Part shown: positions 53,727 through 62,317 of the stretch, piece by piece
Position numbering within the stretch: position 1 is the first letter of the stretch
Layout: each line of letters opens with the position of its first letter
Origin: Saccharomonospora xinjiangensis XJ-54
GTDB taxonomy: Bacteria > Actinomycetota > Actinomycetes > Mycobacteriales > Pseudonocardiaceae
NCBI RefSeq assembly: GCF_000258175.1
Contig: NZ_JH636049.1
Coordinates: forward strand, 3,573,482-3,637,481
Direction: 5' to 3'
DNA length: 64,000 bases
Notes under the pieces: generated by a model
What the model saw: only the letters and a program-made list of their open reading frames with translations
The model's database searches: none
What the model was told of the DNA's origin: nothing
Made by a program: the position numbers and the translations under genes

Positions 53727-53732
53727 CTAGAT
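53727..53732 (+). promoter_or_regulatory. Possible -10 for the dehydrogenase operon
   Basis: TAGATT in the 199-bp gap 53657-53855 is the best -10 candidate there. It would give a leader of about 115 nt before GTG 53856. No clear -35 or operator is seen. Confidence 0.25.
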
Positions 53733-53855
53733 TCGCAGGCGGCGGTGGGGAGACCTGGAACGACCTTCCATGTCGCGGCCGCCCACAACAGAACATGGGC
53801 ACCGGAGCGCGCGCCACAAGCCCGCGCCGACGGCAACGACAAAGGAGTCACGACC

Positions 53856-54929
53856 GTGACCGATGGTGTATTCGGCCGCGACGGCGGCCACGAACAGGTG
53901 GTCTACTGCCAGGACCCGCAGACCGGGCTCAAGGCGATCATCGCGGTGCACTCCACCGCTCTCGGCCCCGCGCTCGGCGGGACCCGCTTCTACCCGTACG
54001 CGTCGGAGCAGGACGCGCTGAACGACGTGCTGGCGCTGTCGATGGGCATGTCGTACAAGAACGCTCTCGCGGGCCTCGACCTCGGCGGCGGCAAGGCCGT
54101 CATCATCGGTGACCCCGCCACGCTCAAGTCGGAGGCGCTGCTGCGGGCCTACGGCCGGTTCATCGAGTCCCTCGGCGGCCGCTACATCACCGCGTGCGAC
54201 GTGGGCACCTATGTGCCCGACATGGATGTGGTCGCGCGGGAGACCCGCTACGTCACCGGCCGTTCCCGTGACGACGGTGGCGCAGGCGACTCGTCGGTGC
54301 TCACCGCCTACGGCGTGTTCCAGGGCATGCGGGCATCGGCGGAGCACGTGTGGGGCAGCCCCGAGCTGCGCGGCCGCCGCGTCGGTGTCTCCGGCGTCGG
54401 CAAGGTCGGCCACCTTCTCGTCGGCCACCTGGTCGAGGCAGGCGCCGAGGTCGTCGTCACCGACGTCTCCGAGGCCGCGATCGACCGGATCCGTGCCGCA
54501 CACCCCTCGGTGGAGGTCGTGGCCGACAACGCGGCGCTCGTCGCCTCCGACATCGACGTCTACGCTCCCTGCGCGCTCGGTGGCGCGCTCGACGATGCCA
54601 CGGTGGAGACGCTGCGCGCCGCGATCGTGTGCGGTGCAGCGAACAACCAGCTCGCGCACCCCGGCGTCGAGAAGCTGCTCGACGAGCGGAAGATCCTTTT
54701 CGCACCCGACTACCTCGTGAACTCCGGTGGCGTGATCATGGTCAGCGACGAGCTGCGCGGATTCGACTTCGAGCGGGCTCGCCGTCAGGTGAGCGCGCTG
54801 TACGAGACGACAAAGAAGGTGTTCGCCCTCGCCGAGGAGGAGGGAGTGCCGCCCGCGACCGCGGCCGACCGGCTCGCCGAGCGCCGCATGGCCGAGGTGT
54901 CCCGGCTGAGGTCGATACTCACCAGGTGA
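53856..54929 (+). CDS. Valine/leucine-type NAD-dependent amino-acid dehydrogenase
   Basis: A 357-residue Glu/Leu/Phe/Val dehydrogenase, oxidatively deaminating branched-chain amino acids. The substrate domain has [40 protein letters not shown] (catalytic lysine in the GGGK block) and [14 protein letters not shown]. The NAD-binding Rossmann motif is [27 protein letters not shown] 8 nt upstream supports GTG 53856. It overlaps the next gene as GTGA. Streptomycete valine dehydrogenases supply polyketide precursors. Confidence 0.93.
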   Translation: MTDGVFGRDGGHEQVVYCQDPQTGLKAIIAVHSTALGPALGGTRFYPYASEQDALNDVLALSMGMSYKNALAGLDLGGGKAVIIGDPATLKSEALLRAYGRFIESLGGRYITACDVGTYVPDMDVVARETRYVTGRSRDDGGAGDSSVLTAYGVFQGMRASAEHVWGSPELRGRRVGVSGVGKVGHLLVGHLVEAGAEVVVTDVSEAAIDRIRAAHPSVEVVADNAALVASDIDVYAPCALGGALDDATVETLRAAIVCGAANNQLAHPGVEKLLDERKILFAPDYLVNSGGVIMVSDELRGFDFERARRQVSALYETTKKVFALAEEEGVPPATAADRLAERRMAEVSRLRSILTR

Positions 54930-55789
54930 TCGCATTCTTTGAGACGACGGGCGTGCGCGCATGGGTGCACGCCCGTTGCCTTGCCACCGGAAGGCAGGCG
55001 GGGTACCGGGCGGGCGAGCGGGTCGTGCTCGCCTCGGTGGTGAAGGTGCCGCTCGTGCTGGAATTCGCCCGCCAGGTGGCCGCGGGACAGCTCGATCCCA
55101 CCGACCGGGTGCGCGTGACGGCGGGGGACCGTCTCGGCGGCACCGGAACGGCCGGGTGTTCCGATGACGTCGAGCTGAGCTTGCGCGACGCCGCGTTTCT
55201 CGCCATGAGCCTCAGTGACAACAGCGCCGCGGACCTGCTCTTCGACCGGGTGGGGGTGGAGAACGTCCAGGCGCTGATGACGGAACTGGGCCTGACCTCG
55301 ACGCGCGTGGTGTGCCCGCCCCGCGACGTGGTGCGGAGCATGGCGGAAGAGATCGGGGCGGGCGATCCCGCCGAGTTCGCGGCCCGGTTTCCCCTGCTGA
55401 CCGCCGAGGACGTGCTCGCGACGAGAGCGCTCGACGCGAAGCACACCAACGCGAGCACGCCGGAGGACATGACGAGGCTGCTCGAACTCGTGTGGACGGA
55501 CAAGGCGGGGCGGCCCGAGAGCTGCGCTGCCGTGCGGGCGTGGATGGCGCAGCAGGTGAACTGGTTGCGCCTCGGCGCGGCGTTCCCTCCCGAGGTCTCG
55601 GTCGAGGGCAAGACCGGGACGTTGCCGTGCGTGCGCAACGAGATCGGCGTCGTCACCTATCCCGACGGCGGGCGGTACGCCGTCGCCGTGTTCACGCGAG
55701 TGGCCTCGCTGGAAGGCCGCCGCCCCGACATCGAACGCGCGATCGGCCTCACGGCCCGCGCGGCGGTGGAGTCACTGCGCGAGCGGTGA
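54926..55789 (+). CDS. Serine hydrolase of the class A beta-lactamase fold
   Basis: A 287-residue protein with the three class A beta-lactamase motifs: SxxK as SVVK in [11 protein letters not shown] (about residues 37-41), SDN in [12 protein letters not shown], and KTG in VEGKTGTLP. No signal peptide precedes them: the protein starts [18 protein letters not shown], and upstream in-frame sequence belongs to the dehydrogenase gene. It is probably cytosolic and not an exported drug-resistance enzyme. It is coupled by GTGA to the amino-acid dehydrogenase and overlaps the convergent LysR gene by 18 bp. Natural substrate unknown. Confidence 0.85.
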   Translation: MIAFFETTGVRAWVHARCLATGRQAGYRAGERVVLASVVKVPLVLEFARQVAAGQLDPTDRVRVTAGDRLGGTGTAGCSDDVELSLRDAAFLAMSLSDNSAADLLFDRVGVENVQALMTELGLTSTRVVCPPRDVVRSMAEEIGAGDPAEFAARFPLLTAEDVLATRALDAKHTNASTPEDMTRLLELVWTDKAGRPESCAAVRAWMAQQVNWLRLGAAFPPEVSVEGKTGTLPCVRNEIGVVTYPDGGRYAVAVFTRVASLEGRRPDIERAIGLTARAAVESLRER

Positions 55790-56758
55790 GACCGCGGCCG
55801 CGCCCGAGGCGTAGACGACCTCCCACGGCCGGGGTGGCTGGACGGGGCCGGGCGGCACCACCGTCGAAACGCCGTCGGAGCGCAACACCTCGGTGGCCAC
55901 CTCGGCGAGCCGCGGCGCCAGCGGATGTGGGCTGGTGGCCGGCCACGCGAACGACATGCGCCAGGTCAGCGGCTCCGGCCGCAGCGGCCGCCACACCACT
56001 CTCGGCTCCTTGCGCGCGACGCCCCCGCTGTCGAAGGCCACACCGCTACCGGCGAGCACCAGCCCGAGCACGAACTCGGGATTGCGCGCGTGGTGCACGG
56101 TGGTGGGCCGGAAACCGTGCTCCCAACACGTGCGCAGCGTCTCGTCGTAGCGGCCGGGGGCAGCCGCTCTCGGGAAGAGGACGAGCCCGTGCCCGGCGAG
56201 GTCGGGAAGGGCCAGTTCGGTGCGCGCGGCCAACGGGTCGGCCCTCGGGAGCACCACACCGAGCGGGGTCTCCACGACGGGACCGAGCCGTAGATCGACC
56301 GTGTCCACCGGGTGGTGCAGCAGACCCGTGTCGAGCTGCCGGTCGGCCAGCAGGGGAAGTTGCTCCGCCGTCGTCAGCTCCTGAAGGTCGAGACGCACAC
56401 CGGGACAGACGTCGGCGAACGCGCGCAGGATCGCGGCGAGAACGCGGCCGGGAACCTCGGGCGGCACCCCTGCGCGCACCGTGTCCGTCTCGCCGCGGTG
56501 GGCCTTGCCGACGAGGGTGATCATCCGGTCCCAGCGCGCGAGCACGTCCCTCGCCTCCGCGAGCAGCACGTGCCCCGCCTCGGTCAGCTCGACCCGTCTG
56601 CTGTCCCTGTCGAACAGCCGGGCGCCGAGTTCGGCCTCCAGCCTCGCGATGCGCCTGCTGAGCGGTGGCTGGGCGATGCCGAGGCGGTCGGCTGCCCTCC
56701 CGAAGTGACGTTCGTCGGCGACGACGACGAAGCTGCGTAGCGCGCGCACGAGGTCCAC
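55772..56758 (-). CDS. LysR-family transcriptional regulator
   Basis: A 328-residue LysR protein. The winged helix is at residues 1-62 (HFGRAADRLGIAQPPLSRRI, then LEAELGARLFDRDSRRV), with a periplasmic-binding-like effector domain (DTGLLHHPVD, FVLGLVLAGSGVAF). GTG 56758 is its start, 8 bp from a perfect palindrome. It is divergent from the Tat-exported metallo-hydrolase gene. Effector unknown. Confidence 0.94.
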   Translation of the reverse strand: MDLVRALRSFVVVADERHFGRAADRLGIAQPPLSRRIARLEAELGARLFDRDSRRVELTEAGHVLLAEARDVLARWDRMITLVGKAHRGETDTVRAGVPPEVPGRVLAAILRAFADVCPGVRLDLQELTTAEQLPLLADRQLDTGLLHHPVDTVDLRLGPVVETPLGVVLPRADPLAARTELALPDLAGHGLVLFPRAAAPGRYDETLRTCWEHGFRPTTVHHARNPEFVLGLVLAGSGVAFDSGGVARKEPRVVWRPLRPEPLTWRMSFAWPATSPHPLAPRLAEVATEVLRSDGVSTVVPPGPVQPPRPWEVVYASGAAAVSPLAQ

Positions 56759-56766
56759 GCAGGGAC

Positions 56767-56784
56767 GATACCCGTTCCGGTATC
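56767..56784. promoter_or_regulatory. LysR operator candidate
   Basis: GATACC-CGTTCC-GGTATC is a perfect inverted repeat 8 bp upstream of the lysR start, in the 75-bp gap to the divergent metallo-hydrolase. Size and spacing suit a LysR recognition site (T-N12-A core). It probably serves autoregulation. Confidence 0.55.
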
Positions 56785-56833
56785 ACGGTCCTTCACTGTC
56801 GATATTGGACATATAGGCGCCGGGTGTAGCTCA

Positions 56834-57859
56834 ATGGGCCGCGTGAACGACAGAAACGACAGGAACGACACGGTGAGCCGACGCGCCGTTTTCGGCGTGG
56901 GACTCGGTGCTGCCGCCGCTGTGGCTGCCAGCGGTGGCATGGCGGCAGCGACGCGGTTGCCCGACGTGCCCGAAACAGGACGTGCGCGACAGGCGCGGCG
57001 GGCAACGCCGGGACTCTGGCTGCGCTGGTGGGGCAACAACAGCTGGGAGATCAAGACGAGAGCCGCTGACGGCACCGTGAAGACCGTGCTCATCGATCCG
57101 TGGCTGACCCGGTTCCACACCGGCACCTACTCGAAGCAAGGTGCCGACCCGAAGACCCGCGTGACCGTGGACACCGCGCTGCTCGACAGGATGATCGACT
57201 CGGGGGAGCTGCGCGCCGACCACATCCTCGTCACCCACGGCCACTACGACCACCTGCCCGACGTGCCCTACCTGGCCGAGCGGACGGGGGCCACCGTCGT
57301 CGGCACCGAGACACACGTCAACCTCATGCTCGCCATGGGAGCGCCGAAAGACCAGCTCAGCATCGCCGTCGGTGGCGAGTACCTGTCCTTCGACGGATAC
57401 GCCATCCGCGTGCTGCGGTCACTGCATTCGGCGTCCGCACCGCGGGGGAAGGTGGCCTTCGCGGGAACCCGCCCCGCTGTGCCGCCCTCGCCACCCGAGT
57501 ACATCCGCGACCTTGTCGAGGGCGGCACACTGGCCTACGAGGTGATCACCGAATCCGGTGCGAGCGTGCTGAACTTCGGCGGGTCCAACTACATCGAGGC
57601 GGAACTCGCCGGTCTGCGCCCCGACGTGGTGCTGCTGCCCGCCGGTGGCGGGATGGTGCCCGACTACGTTGGCAGGTTGCTGCGGGCGCTGGGCCACCCG
57701 CCATACGTGGTGCCGACCCACTGGGACGACTTCGACGAGCCGCTGTTCGAGCCCGCGAAGGACTGGGGAGGGCTGCAACCGCTGCGCGACGCGGTCACAT
57801 CGGCGAGCCCGGACTCCCGCTTCCAGGTCATCGATCATCTGGAGACCTTGCGGACGTAG
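56834..57859 (+). CDS. Tat-exported MBL-fold metallo-hydrolase
   Basis: A 341-residue metallo-beta-lactamase-fold protein with a twin-arginine signal: VSRRAVFGVGL followed by AAAAVAASGGMAAA. The metal motif is LVTHGHYDHLPDVPYLAE (about residues 134-151), and a later histidine lies in VVPTHWDDF. YVVPTHWDDFDEP resembles UlaG/RomA-like hydrolases. Tat export implies folding with metal in the cytosol. It is divergent from lysR, which may control it. Substrate unknown. Confidence 0.88.
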   Translation: MGRVNDRNDRNDTVSRRAVFGVGLGAAAAVAASGGMAAATRLPDVPETGRARQARRATPGLWLRWWGNNSWEIKTRAADGTVKTVLIDPWLTRFHTGTYSKQGADPKTRVTVDTALLDRMIDSGELRADHILVTHGHYDHLPDVPYLAERTGATVVGTETHVNLMLAMGAPKDQLSIAVGGEYLSFDGYAIRVLRSLHSASAPRGKVAFAGTRPAVPPSPPEYIRDLVEGGTLAYEVITESGASVLNFGGSNYIEAELAGLRPDVVLLPAGGGMVPDYVGRLLRALGHPPYVVPTHWDDFDEPLFEPAKDWGGLQPLRDAVTSASPDSRFQVIDHLETLRT

Positions 57860-57945
57860 GCCGGGTCTTTCGCGCGAGCGGGGTGACGTCGCAGGGGCAG
57901 AGTTGACGACGGCGTTGCCGGTGACGACAACGCGGCCATCGTCGA

Positions 57946-57980
57946 GAGGCGAGGCGAGGCGAGGCAAGGCGAGGCGAGGC
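57946..57980. repeat. GAGGC pentanucleotide tandem repeat (7 units)
   Basis: Seven contiguous 5-bp units, one being AAGGC, lie in the 161-bp convergent gap after the metallo-hydrolase. Such short tracts can vary in copy number. No gene is visible there. Confidence 0.8.
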
Positions 57981-58008
57981 CGGGACACGTGACACGGGAA
58001 ACCCGGCC
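57978..58008. terminator. Bidirectional hairpin between MBL-fold and DUF5302 genes
   Basis: GGCCGGG (57978-57984) pairs with CCCGGCC (58002-58008) around a 17-nt loop, directly after the pentanucleotide repeat and 12 bp before the DUF5302 stop. It fits a terminator for the convergent pair. Confidence 0.5.
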
Positions 58009-58020
58009 CTGCCCGCGATC

Positions 58021-58215
58021 TCAGCCGCTCTTGCGGCGGAAGTCGCGCTTGTGCGACAGCGGGCCGTGCGGGTGAGCCATCGTGTTGCTCTTGTCCGCGT
58101 GGGACTCACCGGCCTTGTTCTTGGCCTGCTTGCGGGCGAGCGCTTCGCGGAACCGTTGCTTGACGTCCTCGTCGCGGCTGTTCCCGCCGCCTTCTGACGC
58201 TGTGGTATCGGACAT
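58021..58215 (-). CDS. DUF5302 domain protein
   Basis: A 64-residue, highly charged and probably disordered protein: MSDTTASEGGGNSRDEDVKQ, the helix FREALARKQAKNKAGESH, and the ending PHGPLSHKRDFRRKSG, the DUF5302 hallmark. Function unknown. GGAGG 6-7 nt upstream supports ATG 58215. It is 78 bp downstream of the VanW-type gene on the same strand and may share its transcript. Confidence 0.85.
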   Translation of the reverse strand: MSDTTASEGGGNSRDEDVKQRFREALARKQAKNKAGESHADKSNTMAHPHGPLSHKRDFRRKSG

Positions 58216-58293
58216 GGGGAACCTCCGCGAGTCGTGCACAACCTGCTTTCCTCCACCTTGTCAGGTGCGACTCGCGGAGGCCACCGAAATACG

Positions 58294-60282
58294 TCAGTCC
58301 TTCTTCGTGCAGACGATCTTCGGCTGCGGGTTGTACTTCACCGTGCGCTCCTCCCTGCGCACTTCCTGACCCGTCTCGATGTCCTTGAGGATGCGGGTGT
58401 CGGTGATGGTGAAGCCCGGGGCGCCGTTGCTCGGCTGGCAGTTCTCCTTCGGGCCTTCCTGCTCGGAGGGCTGCACATGGTTGGTCTCGTCGCCGGTTTC
58501 CGACTTGACCTCGTAGCGCTTGGTTCCCCACAGCCGCACCGTGATGTCGGACGGGGTCCAGATCGTCTGGATGGCCACGCCGTGCTCGCTGTCGTTGGTG
58601 AACTTGAGGTCGATGACGCTGGAGCCGTCGGTGTCCTGGAACACGGTCGCCTCGCGCCCCTTGGGGTAGCGGCTGATGTAGTAGCTGTGCTCCTGGTGGC
58701 CCGCGTCCTTCATGCCCGCGAAGTAGTAGGCGTTGTACAGGGTGGTGGCGAACTGCGAGATACCGCCGCCCACCGCCTTGCCGGGCGCGCCGTTCTTGAT
58801 GATGCCCGCCTCGACGTAGCCTTCGGCCTTGGTGCGCGGGCCGGTGTGCTCGTTGAGGCTGAAGGTCTCACCGGGCTGGACGATCGCTCCGTTGACCTCT
58901 TCGGCGACCACCCGGATGTTCACACCGGAGTCGGGCGCGAACCCGCCCGTCGTCCACTCGCCGATGACCTCCTTGATACCGAGGTTTTCGGCTTCCTCCG
59001 TGGTGATCTCGGCGGGCTTCTTCTCGTAGGTGGCGGTCAACTCCCGGCCCTCGGTCTTCTTCAGCACGTCGAGCAGCGGCCTGAGGGTCTCGTCCCACTT
59101 GATCTTGTTGCCGTCCTCGGACGGCTCCACGGTGGGCTTGTCGCCCTGGAAGACGATCGTGGCGTCCTTGCCCTCCTTCTCCGTGGAGGCCAGCTCGGCC
59201 TTGACTCCCTCGACGATCTTCTTCTGGTCGATCTTCGGGACGAGCGAGCCGTTCTTCGCCTCGAAGGAGAGGCCCTTCGCGATCTCCTCGGGTTCCAGCA
59301 CGCCGTCGGCGCCCTCGCCGTGCACGATCACCGGACCGGACATGGCAGGCTGCGCGACCTCACGCATGGCCTTCTCGACCTGTTCCATCGGCACGGTCAC
59401 CGGGGTGGACGTCACGGGGAGCGAGAGCCGCTCACCCGAGGCCCAGTGCGTGAGGATGGCCTCCCTCGCCTGGTCGAGCTGAAGCTGCTGCCCCTGCTTG
59501 GGTTCCACGGCCTTCGGCTGTGCGCCCTCGAAGACGACATCACCCTCGACGGGCTTCTGGTCGATGTTCTTGCGCAGCGCCTTCATGGCGTTGTCGAACT
59601 GGTTGGGCTCGGTCTGGGTCACCACACCGAGCTCGGTGGTGGTGAAGAAGGAGGCGATCCGCGTGAAGGGGTTGAGCGGCTGGTCGCCTGCCTGCTCCAG
59701 CGTGGCGTCCCAGTCGAGTGTGAGGCCGGATTCCTTGGGGTTCAGCTCGCCCGACACCTCGCCCGCACTGTACGCGACCGGCTGGGTGAGCCTCGGCTCG
59801 ATCTCCTCGCGCAGCACGTCCTCCGCTTCGGAGTCGCTCATCCCGCCGACATCGACGCCTGCCACGGTGACACCACGGGGAATGTCGCCGCTCGTGATGA
59901 GCAGGTCGAGGCCGTACAGCAGGACGAGGAATCCGAAGACGGCGGCAGCGATGATCCCCGGCTTGCGCCAACGCTGGGGGCCCGCCGCCTGCTGACCCTC
60001 CCCGCCGGGAGCGCCGTGCGGTGGCGCGCCACCGCCGAGGTCGCCACTCTGCCCCATGGCGGAGAACTGCTGTGTCGGCCCCTCGTATGGGACGTGCTGG
60101 ATCTGTTCCGTGGCGTTCGGATCGGGCTGGGCCTGCCGCGCATCAACTCGCGGCAGTATGTCCGTTTCTTCGCTGTGCGATTCGGGCCACTGGCGATTCT
60201 GCTGCAAGGCAACCCCTTCACGTCCGGCGTCCGGCCAGAACTCCGCAGGCCAAGATACGGGTGCTCGCGATCGCCGTGCCAT
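58294..60282 (-). CDS. VanW-family cell-envelope protein with peptidoglycan-binding-like repeats
   Basis: A 662-residue protein: a charged cytosolic N-terminus of about 105 residues, one membrane helix (IIAAAVFGFLVLLYGLDLLI), two YoaR/PG_binding_4-like extracytoplasmic repeats (about residues 150-400), then a VanW domain (VQPGETFSLNEHTGPRTKAE, GGGISQFATTLYNAYYFAGM, EHSYYISRYPKGREATVF) and a C-terminal tail ending KIVCTKKD. Such proteins are tied to wall maturation, but VanW's activity is not known. ATG 60282 has GGGGG upstream. A symmetric ECF-type promoter at 60342-60367 could drive it under envelope stress. Confidence 0.92.
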   Translation of the reverse strand: MARRSRAPVSWPAEFWPDAGREGVALQQNRQWPESHSEETDILPRVDARQAQPDPNATEQIQHVPYEGPTQQFSAMGQSGDLGGGAPPHGAPGGEGQQAAGPQRWRKPGIIAAAVFGFLVLLYGLDLLITSGDIPRGVTVAGVDVGGMSDSEAEDVLREEIEPRLTQPVAYSAGEVSGELNPKESGLTLDWDATLEQAGDQPLNPFTRIASFFTTTELGVVTQTEPNQFDNAMKALRKNIDQKPVEGDVVFEGAQPKAVEPKQGQQLQLDQAREAILTHWASGERLSLPVTSTPVTVPMEQVEKAMREVAQPAMSGPVIVHGEGADGVLEPEEIAKGLSFEAKNGSLVPKIDQKKIVEGVKAELASTEKEGKDATIVFQGDKPTVEPSEDGNKIKWDETLRPLLDVLKKTEGRELTATYEKKPAEITTEEAENLGIKEVIGEWTTGGFAPDSGVNIRVVAEEVNGAIVQPGETFSLNEHTGPRTKAEGYVEAGIIKNGAPGKAVGGGISQFATTLYNAYYFAGMKDAGHQEHSYYISRYPKGREATVFQDTDGSSVIDLKFTNDSEHGVAIQTIWTPSDITVRLWGTKRYEVKSETGDETNHVQPSEQEGPKENCQPSNGAPGFTITDTRILKDIETGQEVRREERTVKYNPQPKIVCTKKD

Positions 60283-60341
60283 GAACCCCCCGTTTCGTCC
60301 GCGATGACATAGACGCAGGTCACAGGCTTGACGTGCGAATC

Positions 60342-60367
60342 GGAACAGTGTTACCGGTGCCGGTTCC
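60342..60367. promoter_or_regulatory. Symmetric ECF-type promoter shared by VanW gene and small ORF
   Basis: GGAAC (60342-60346), exactly 16 bp, then GTT (60363-60365) matches the -35/-10 of SigE/SigR-type ECF promoters. The element is palindromic (CGGAAC...GTTCCG), so the reverse strand has the same GGAAC-N16-GTT and points at the VanW gene. The distances to ATG 60480 and ATG 60282 are about 110 and 55 nt. The rest of 60283-60479 is unusually A/T-rich near 60390-60420. Confidence 0.5.
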
Positions 60368-60479
60368 GATGGCTCCGTGCTGATGTACCAGTTTCATTTC
60401 ATTGCGATAGCTCTTTTTCTGGGTACCCGCCAGTGATCGGATGCCGAGAAGTGCCGCCCGCACCGCAAGAGGAGGTTCC

Positions 60480-60731
60480 ATGCGTGTCACGGCCGACGAT
60501 GTCAGGACGTTGCTCACCAGCAACGACCCGACGGCCCGGCTCGTCCTGCACGAGGGGGGCTTTCGCGTACTGGGGGAGAAGCAGTGGCGCTCTGCCGACT
60601 ACGCCGGTGCGCTGGAGGTGGCGGGCAGGCAGGAATTGCGCGACCAGCTCGGCGGCGTGGAGCTTTCCGCCGCGGACTACGAGCGCATCGCGGCAGGGCT
60701 CACCGTCGAGATCACCAACCAGGGCGGCTGA
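60480..60731 (+). CDS. Small protein of unknown function
   Basis: An 83-residue acidic protein (start MRVTADDVRTLLTSNDPTAR, then LHEGGFRVLGEKQWRSADYA) with alternating strand/helix pattern and no membrane segment. I do not recognise the family. GAGGAGG (60469-60475) is an excellent ribosome site, and a phosphoesterase gene follows 8 bp after the stop, so it is a real operon gene. Possible envelope-stress induction is inferred from the upstream ECF-type element. Confidence 0.75.
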   Translation: MRVTADDVRTLLTSNDPTARLVLHEGGFRVLGEKQWRSADYAGALEVAGRQELRDQLGGVELSAADYERIAAGLTVEITNQGG

Positions 60732-60739
60732 CCGCGACC

Positions 60740-61249
60740 GTGAGGATGCTCGCCATCTCCGACACGCACGTCCCCCAGCGGGCGCGTGAGCTTCCCGAAC
60801 AGGTGTGGCGCGAGGTCGAAGCCGCGGACGTGGTGATCCACGCCGGTGACTGGGTCGCCGAATCGCTGCTCGACCGGATCGAGGACAGAGCGGCAAGACT
60901 GGTGGCCGTGTACGGCAACAACGACGGCCCCGCCCTGCGGAGCAGGCTGCCCGAGGTGGCGAGGGTGGAGCTGGCCGGTCTCCGAATGGCCGTCGTCCAC
61001 GAGACCGGCCCGGCCAAGGGGCGCGCGCAGCGGTGTGACCGCCTGTTCCCCGACGCCGAGTTGCTGGTGTTCGGTCACAGTCACATCCCGTGGGACGACG
61101 TGACGCCCGGCGGGCTGCGGCTGCTGAACCCCGGCTCGCCCACCGACCGGCGCAGGCAGCCTGCCCGCACCTATCTCACGGCGACGATCGCGCGAGGGCG
61201 TCTTGACGACGTCGAACTGCACGAGCTGCCGGGACGGGAGAGCCGATGA
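60740..61249 (+). CDS. YfcE/MJ0936-type metallophosphoesterase
   Basis: A 169-residue calcineurin-like phosphoesterase of the YfcE family. Metal motifs in order: AISDTHVPQ (Asp and His), HAGDWV, YGNNDGP, and the C-terminal VFGHSHIPW. These small cytosolic enzymes cleave phosphodiesters such as bis-pNPP or cyclic nucleotides; the physiological substrate is unknown. GTG 60740 gives VRMLAISDTH; ATG 60746 is also possible. It overlaps the PHP gene as ATGA. Confidence 0.9.
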   Translation: MRMLAISDTHVPQRARELPEQVWREVEAADVVIHAGDWVAESLLDRIEDRAARLVAVYGNNDGPALRSRLPEVARVELAGLRMAVVHETGPAKGRAQRCDRLFPDAELLVFGHSHIPWDDVTPGGLRLLNPGSPTDRRRQPARTYLTATIARGRLDDVELHELPGRESR

Positions 61250-62262
61250 ACCCGGCAGGAGTGCTCAGACAGATCGCGCTGTACCTCGAACGCGGAGGAG
61301 CGCCGACCTACCGCGTCAGGGCTTTCCGCAGAGCCGCCTCCGTGGTCGAGGGGCTGTCGCAGGAGGAACTCGAACGCAGGGCGGCGGAAGGAACGCTGAC
61401 GGAGCTGGGCGGCATCGGCAAGACCACCGCGAATGTCATCGGCGAGGCGCTTGAGGGGCGCGAGCCCGCCTACCTGACCGAGGTGGCAGGCGGAGCGGAG
61501 AACCTTCCCGACGGTGGCGCTCTGCTGACGGCATTGCGTGGCGACTGCCACACGCACTCCGACTGGTCCGACGGCGGCAGTTCCATCGAAGAGATGGCCG
61601 AGGCGGCCCGCGAACTCGGCCACGAGTACATCGTCCTCACCGATCACTCGCCGCGGTTGACGGTGGCGCGGGGGCTCAGCGCCGAGCGGCTTCGCAGGCA
61701 GTTGGAAGTCGTCGCGGGGCTCAACACCGTCTACGAGAGCGAAGGCAGCCCGTTTCGCGTCCTCACCGGTATCGAGGTCGATATCCTGGAGGACGGCTCG
61801 CTCGACCAGGAACCCGATCTGCTCGCGGAACTCGACATCGTGGTGGCGAGCGTGCACTCCCACCTGCGGATGGAGCGGAACCGGATGACCGAACGCATGG
61901 TCACCGCCGTGTCGAACCCGCACGTCGATGTGCTCGGTCACTGCACGGGACGGTTGGTGACCGGCAGAGGGAGGCCGGAGTCGGAGTTCGACCCCGATAC
62001 CGTGTTCGGCGCGTGCAGGACCAACGACGTCGCAGTGGAGATCAACTCCCGTCCTGAGCGGCTCGATCCACCCCTACGTCTGCTGCGCATGGCTCGTGAA
62101 CTCGGTTGCCGGTTCGCGATCGACACCGACGCGCATGCGCCTGGTCAGCTCGGCTGGCAGCCCTACGGCTGCGCGCGGGCTCTCGACTGCGGGATCGGGG
62201 CCGGGGAGGTGGTCAACACGATGACCTCGGAGGGGCTTCTCGCGTGGGCTCGTGGTGACTGA
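61246..62262 (+). CDS. PHP-domain phosphoesterase with helix-hairpin-helix N-terminus (PolX-tail-like)
   Basis: A 338-residue protein. A short N-terminal HhH region (YRVRAFRRAASVVEGLS, LTELGGIGKTTANVIG) resembles the DNA-binding part of PolX. It is followed by a PHP domain with metal motifs GDCHTHSDWSDGG (about residues 98-110), VLTDHSPRL, GIEVDIL, SVHSH, GHCTGR and DTDAHAPGQLG. This equals a PolX polymerase lacking its nucleotidyl-transferase domain, so it is likely a nuclease or phosphatase acting on DNA ends. It is coupled by ATGA to the phosphoesterase. Confidence 0.88.
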   Translation: MNPAGVLRQIALYLERGGAPTYRVRAFRRAASVVEGLSQEELERRAAEGTLTELGGIGKTTANVIGEALEGREPAYLTEVAGGAENLPDGGALLTALRGDCHTHSDWSDGGSSIEEMAEAARELGHEYIVLTDHSPRLTVARGLSAERLRRQLEVVAGLNTVYESEGSPFRVLTGIEVDILEDGSLDQEPDLLAELDIVVASVHSHLRMERNRMTERMVTAVSNPHVDVLGHCTGRLVTGRGRPESEFDPDTVFGACRTNDVAVEINSRPERLDPPLRLLRMARELGCRFAIDTDAHAPGQLGWQPYGCARALDCGIGAGEVVNTMTSEGLLAWARGD

Positions 62263-62317
62263 GATCGCGTGCCGTTCGACAAAACGGGTACGGGCGTACT
62301 AGAAGGGGAGCGTGTCC

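Noticed and set aside
58234..60312. 692-codon frame antisense to the VanW-type gene
   Set aside because: Low-complexity Gly/Leu/Asp/His composition typical of the shadow of a high-GC gene; the opposite strand encodes a clear domain protein.
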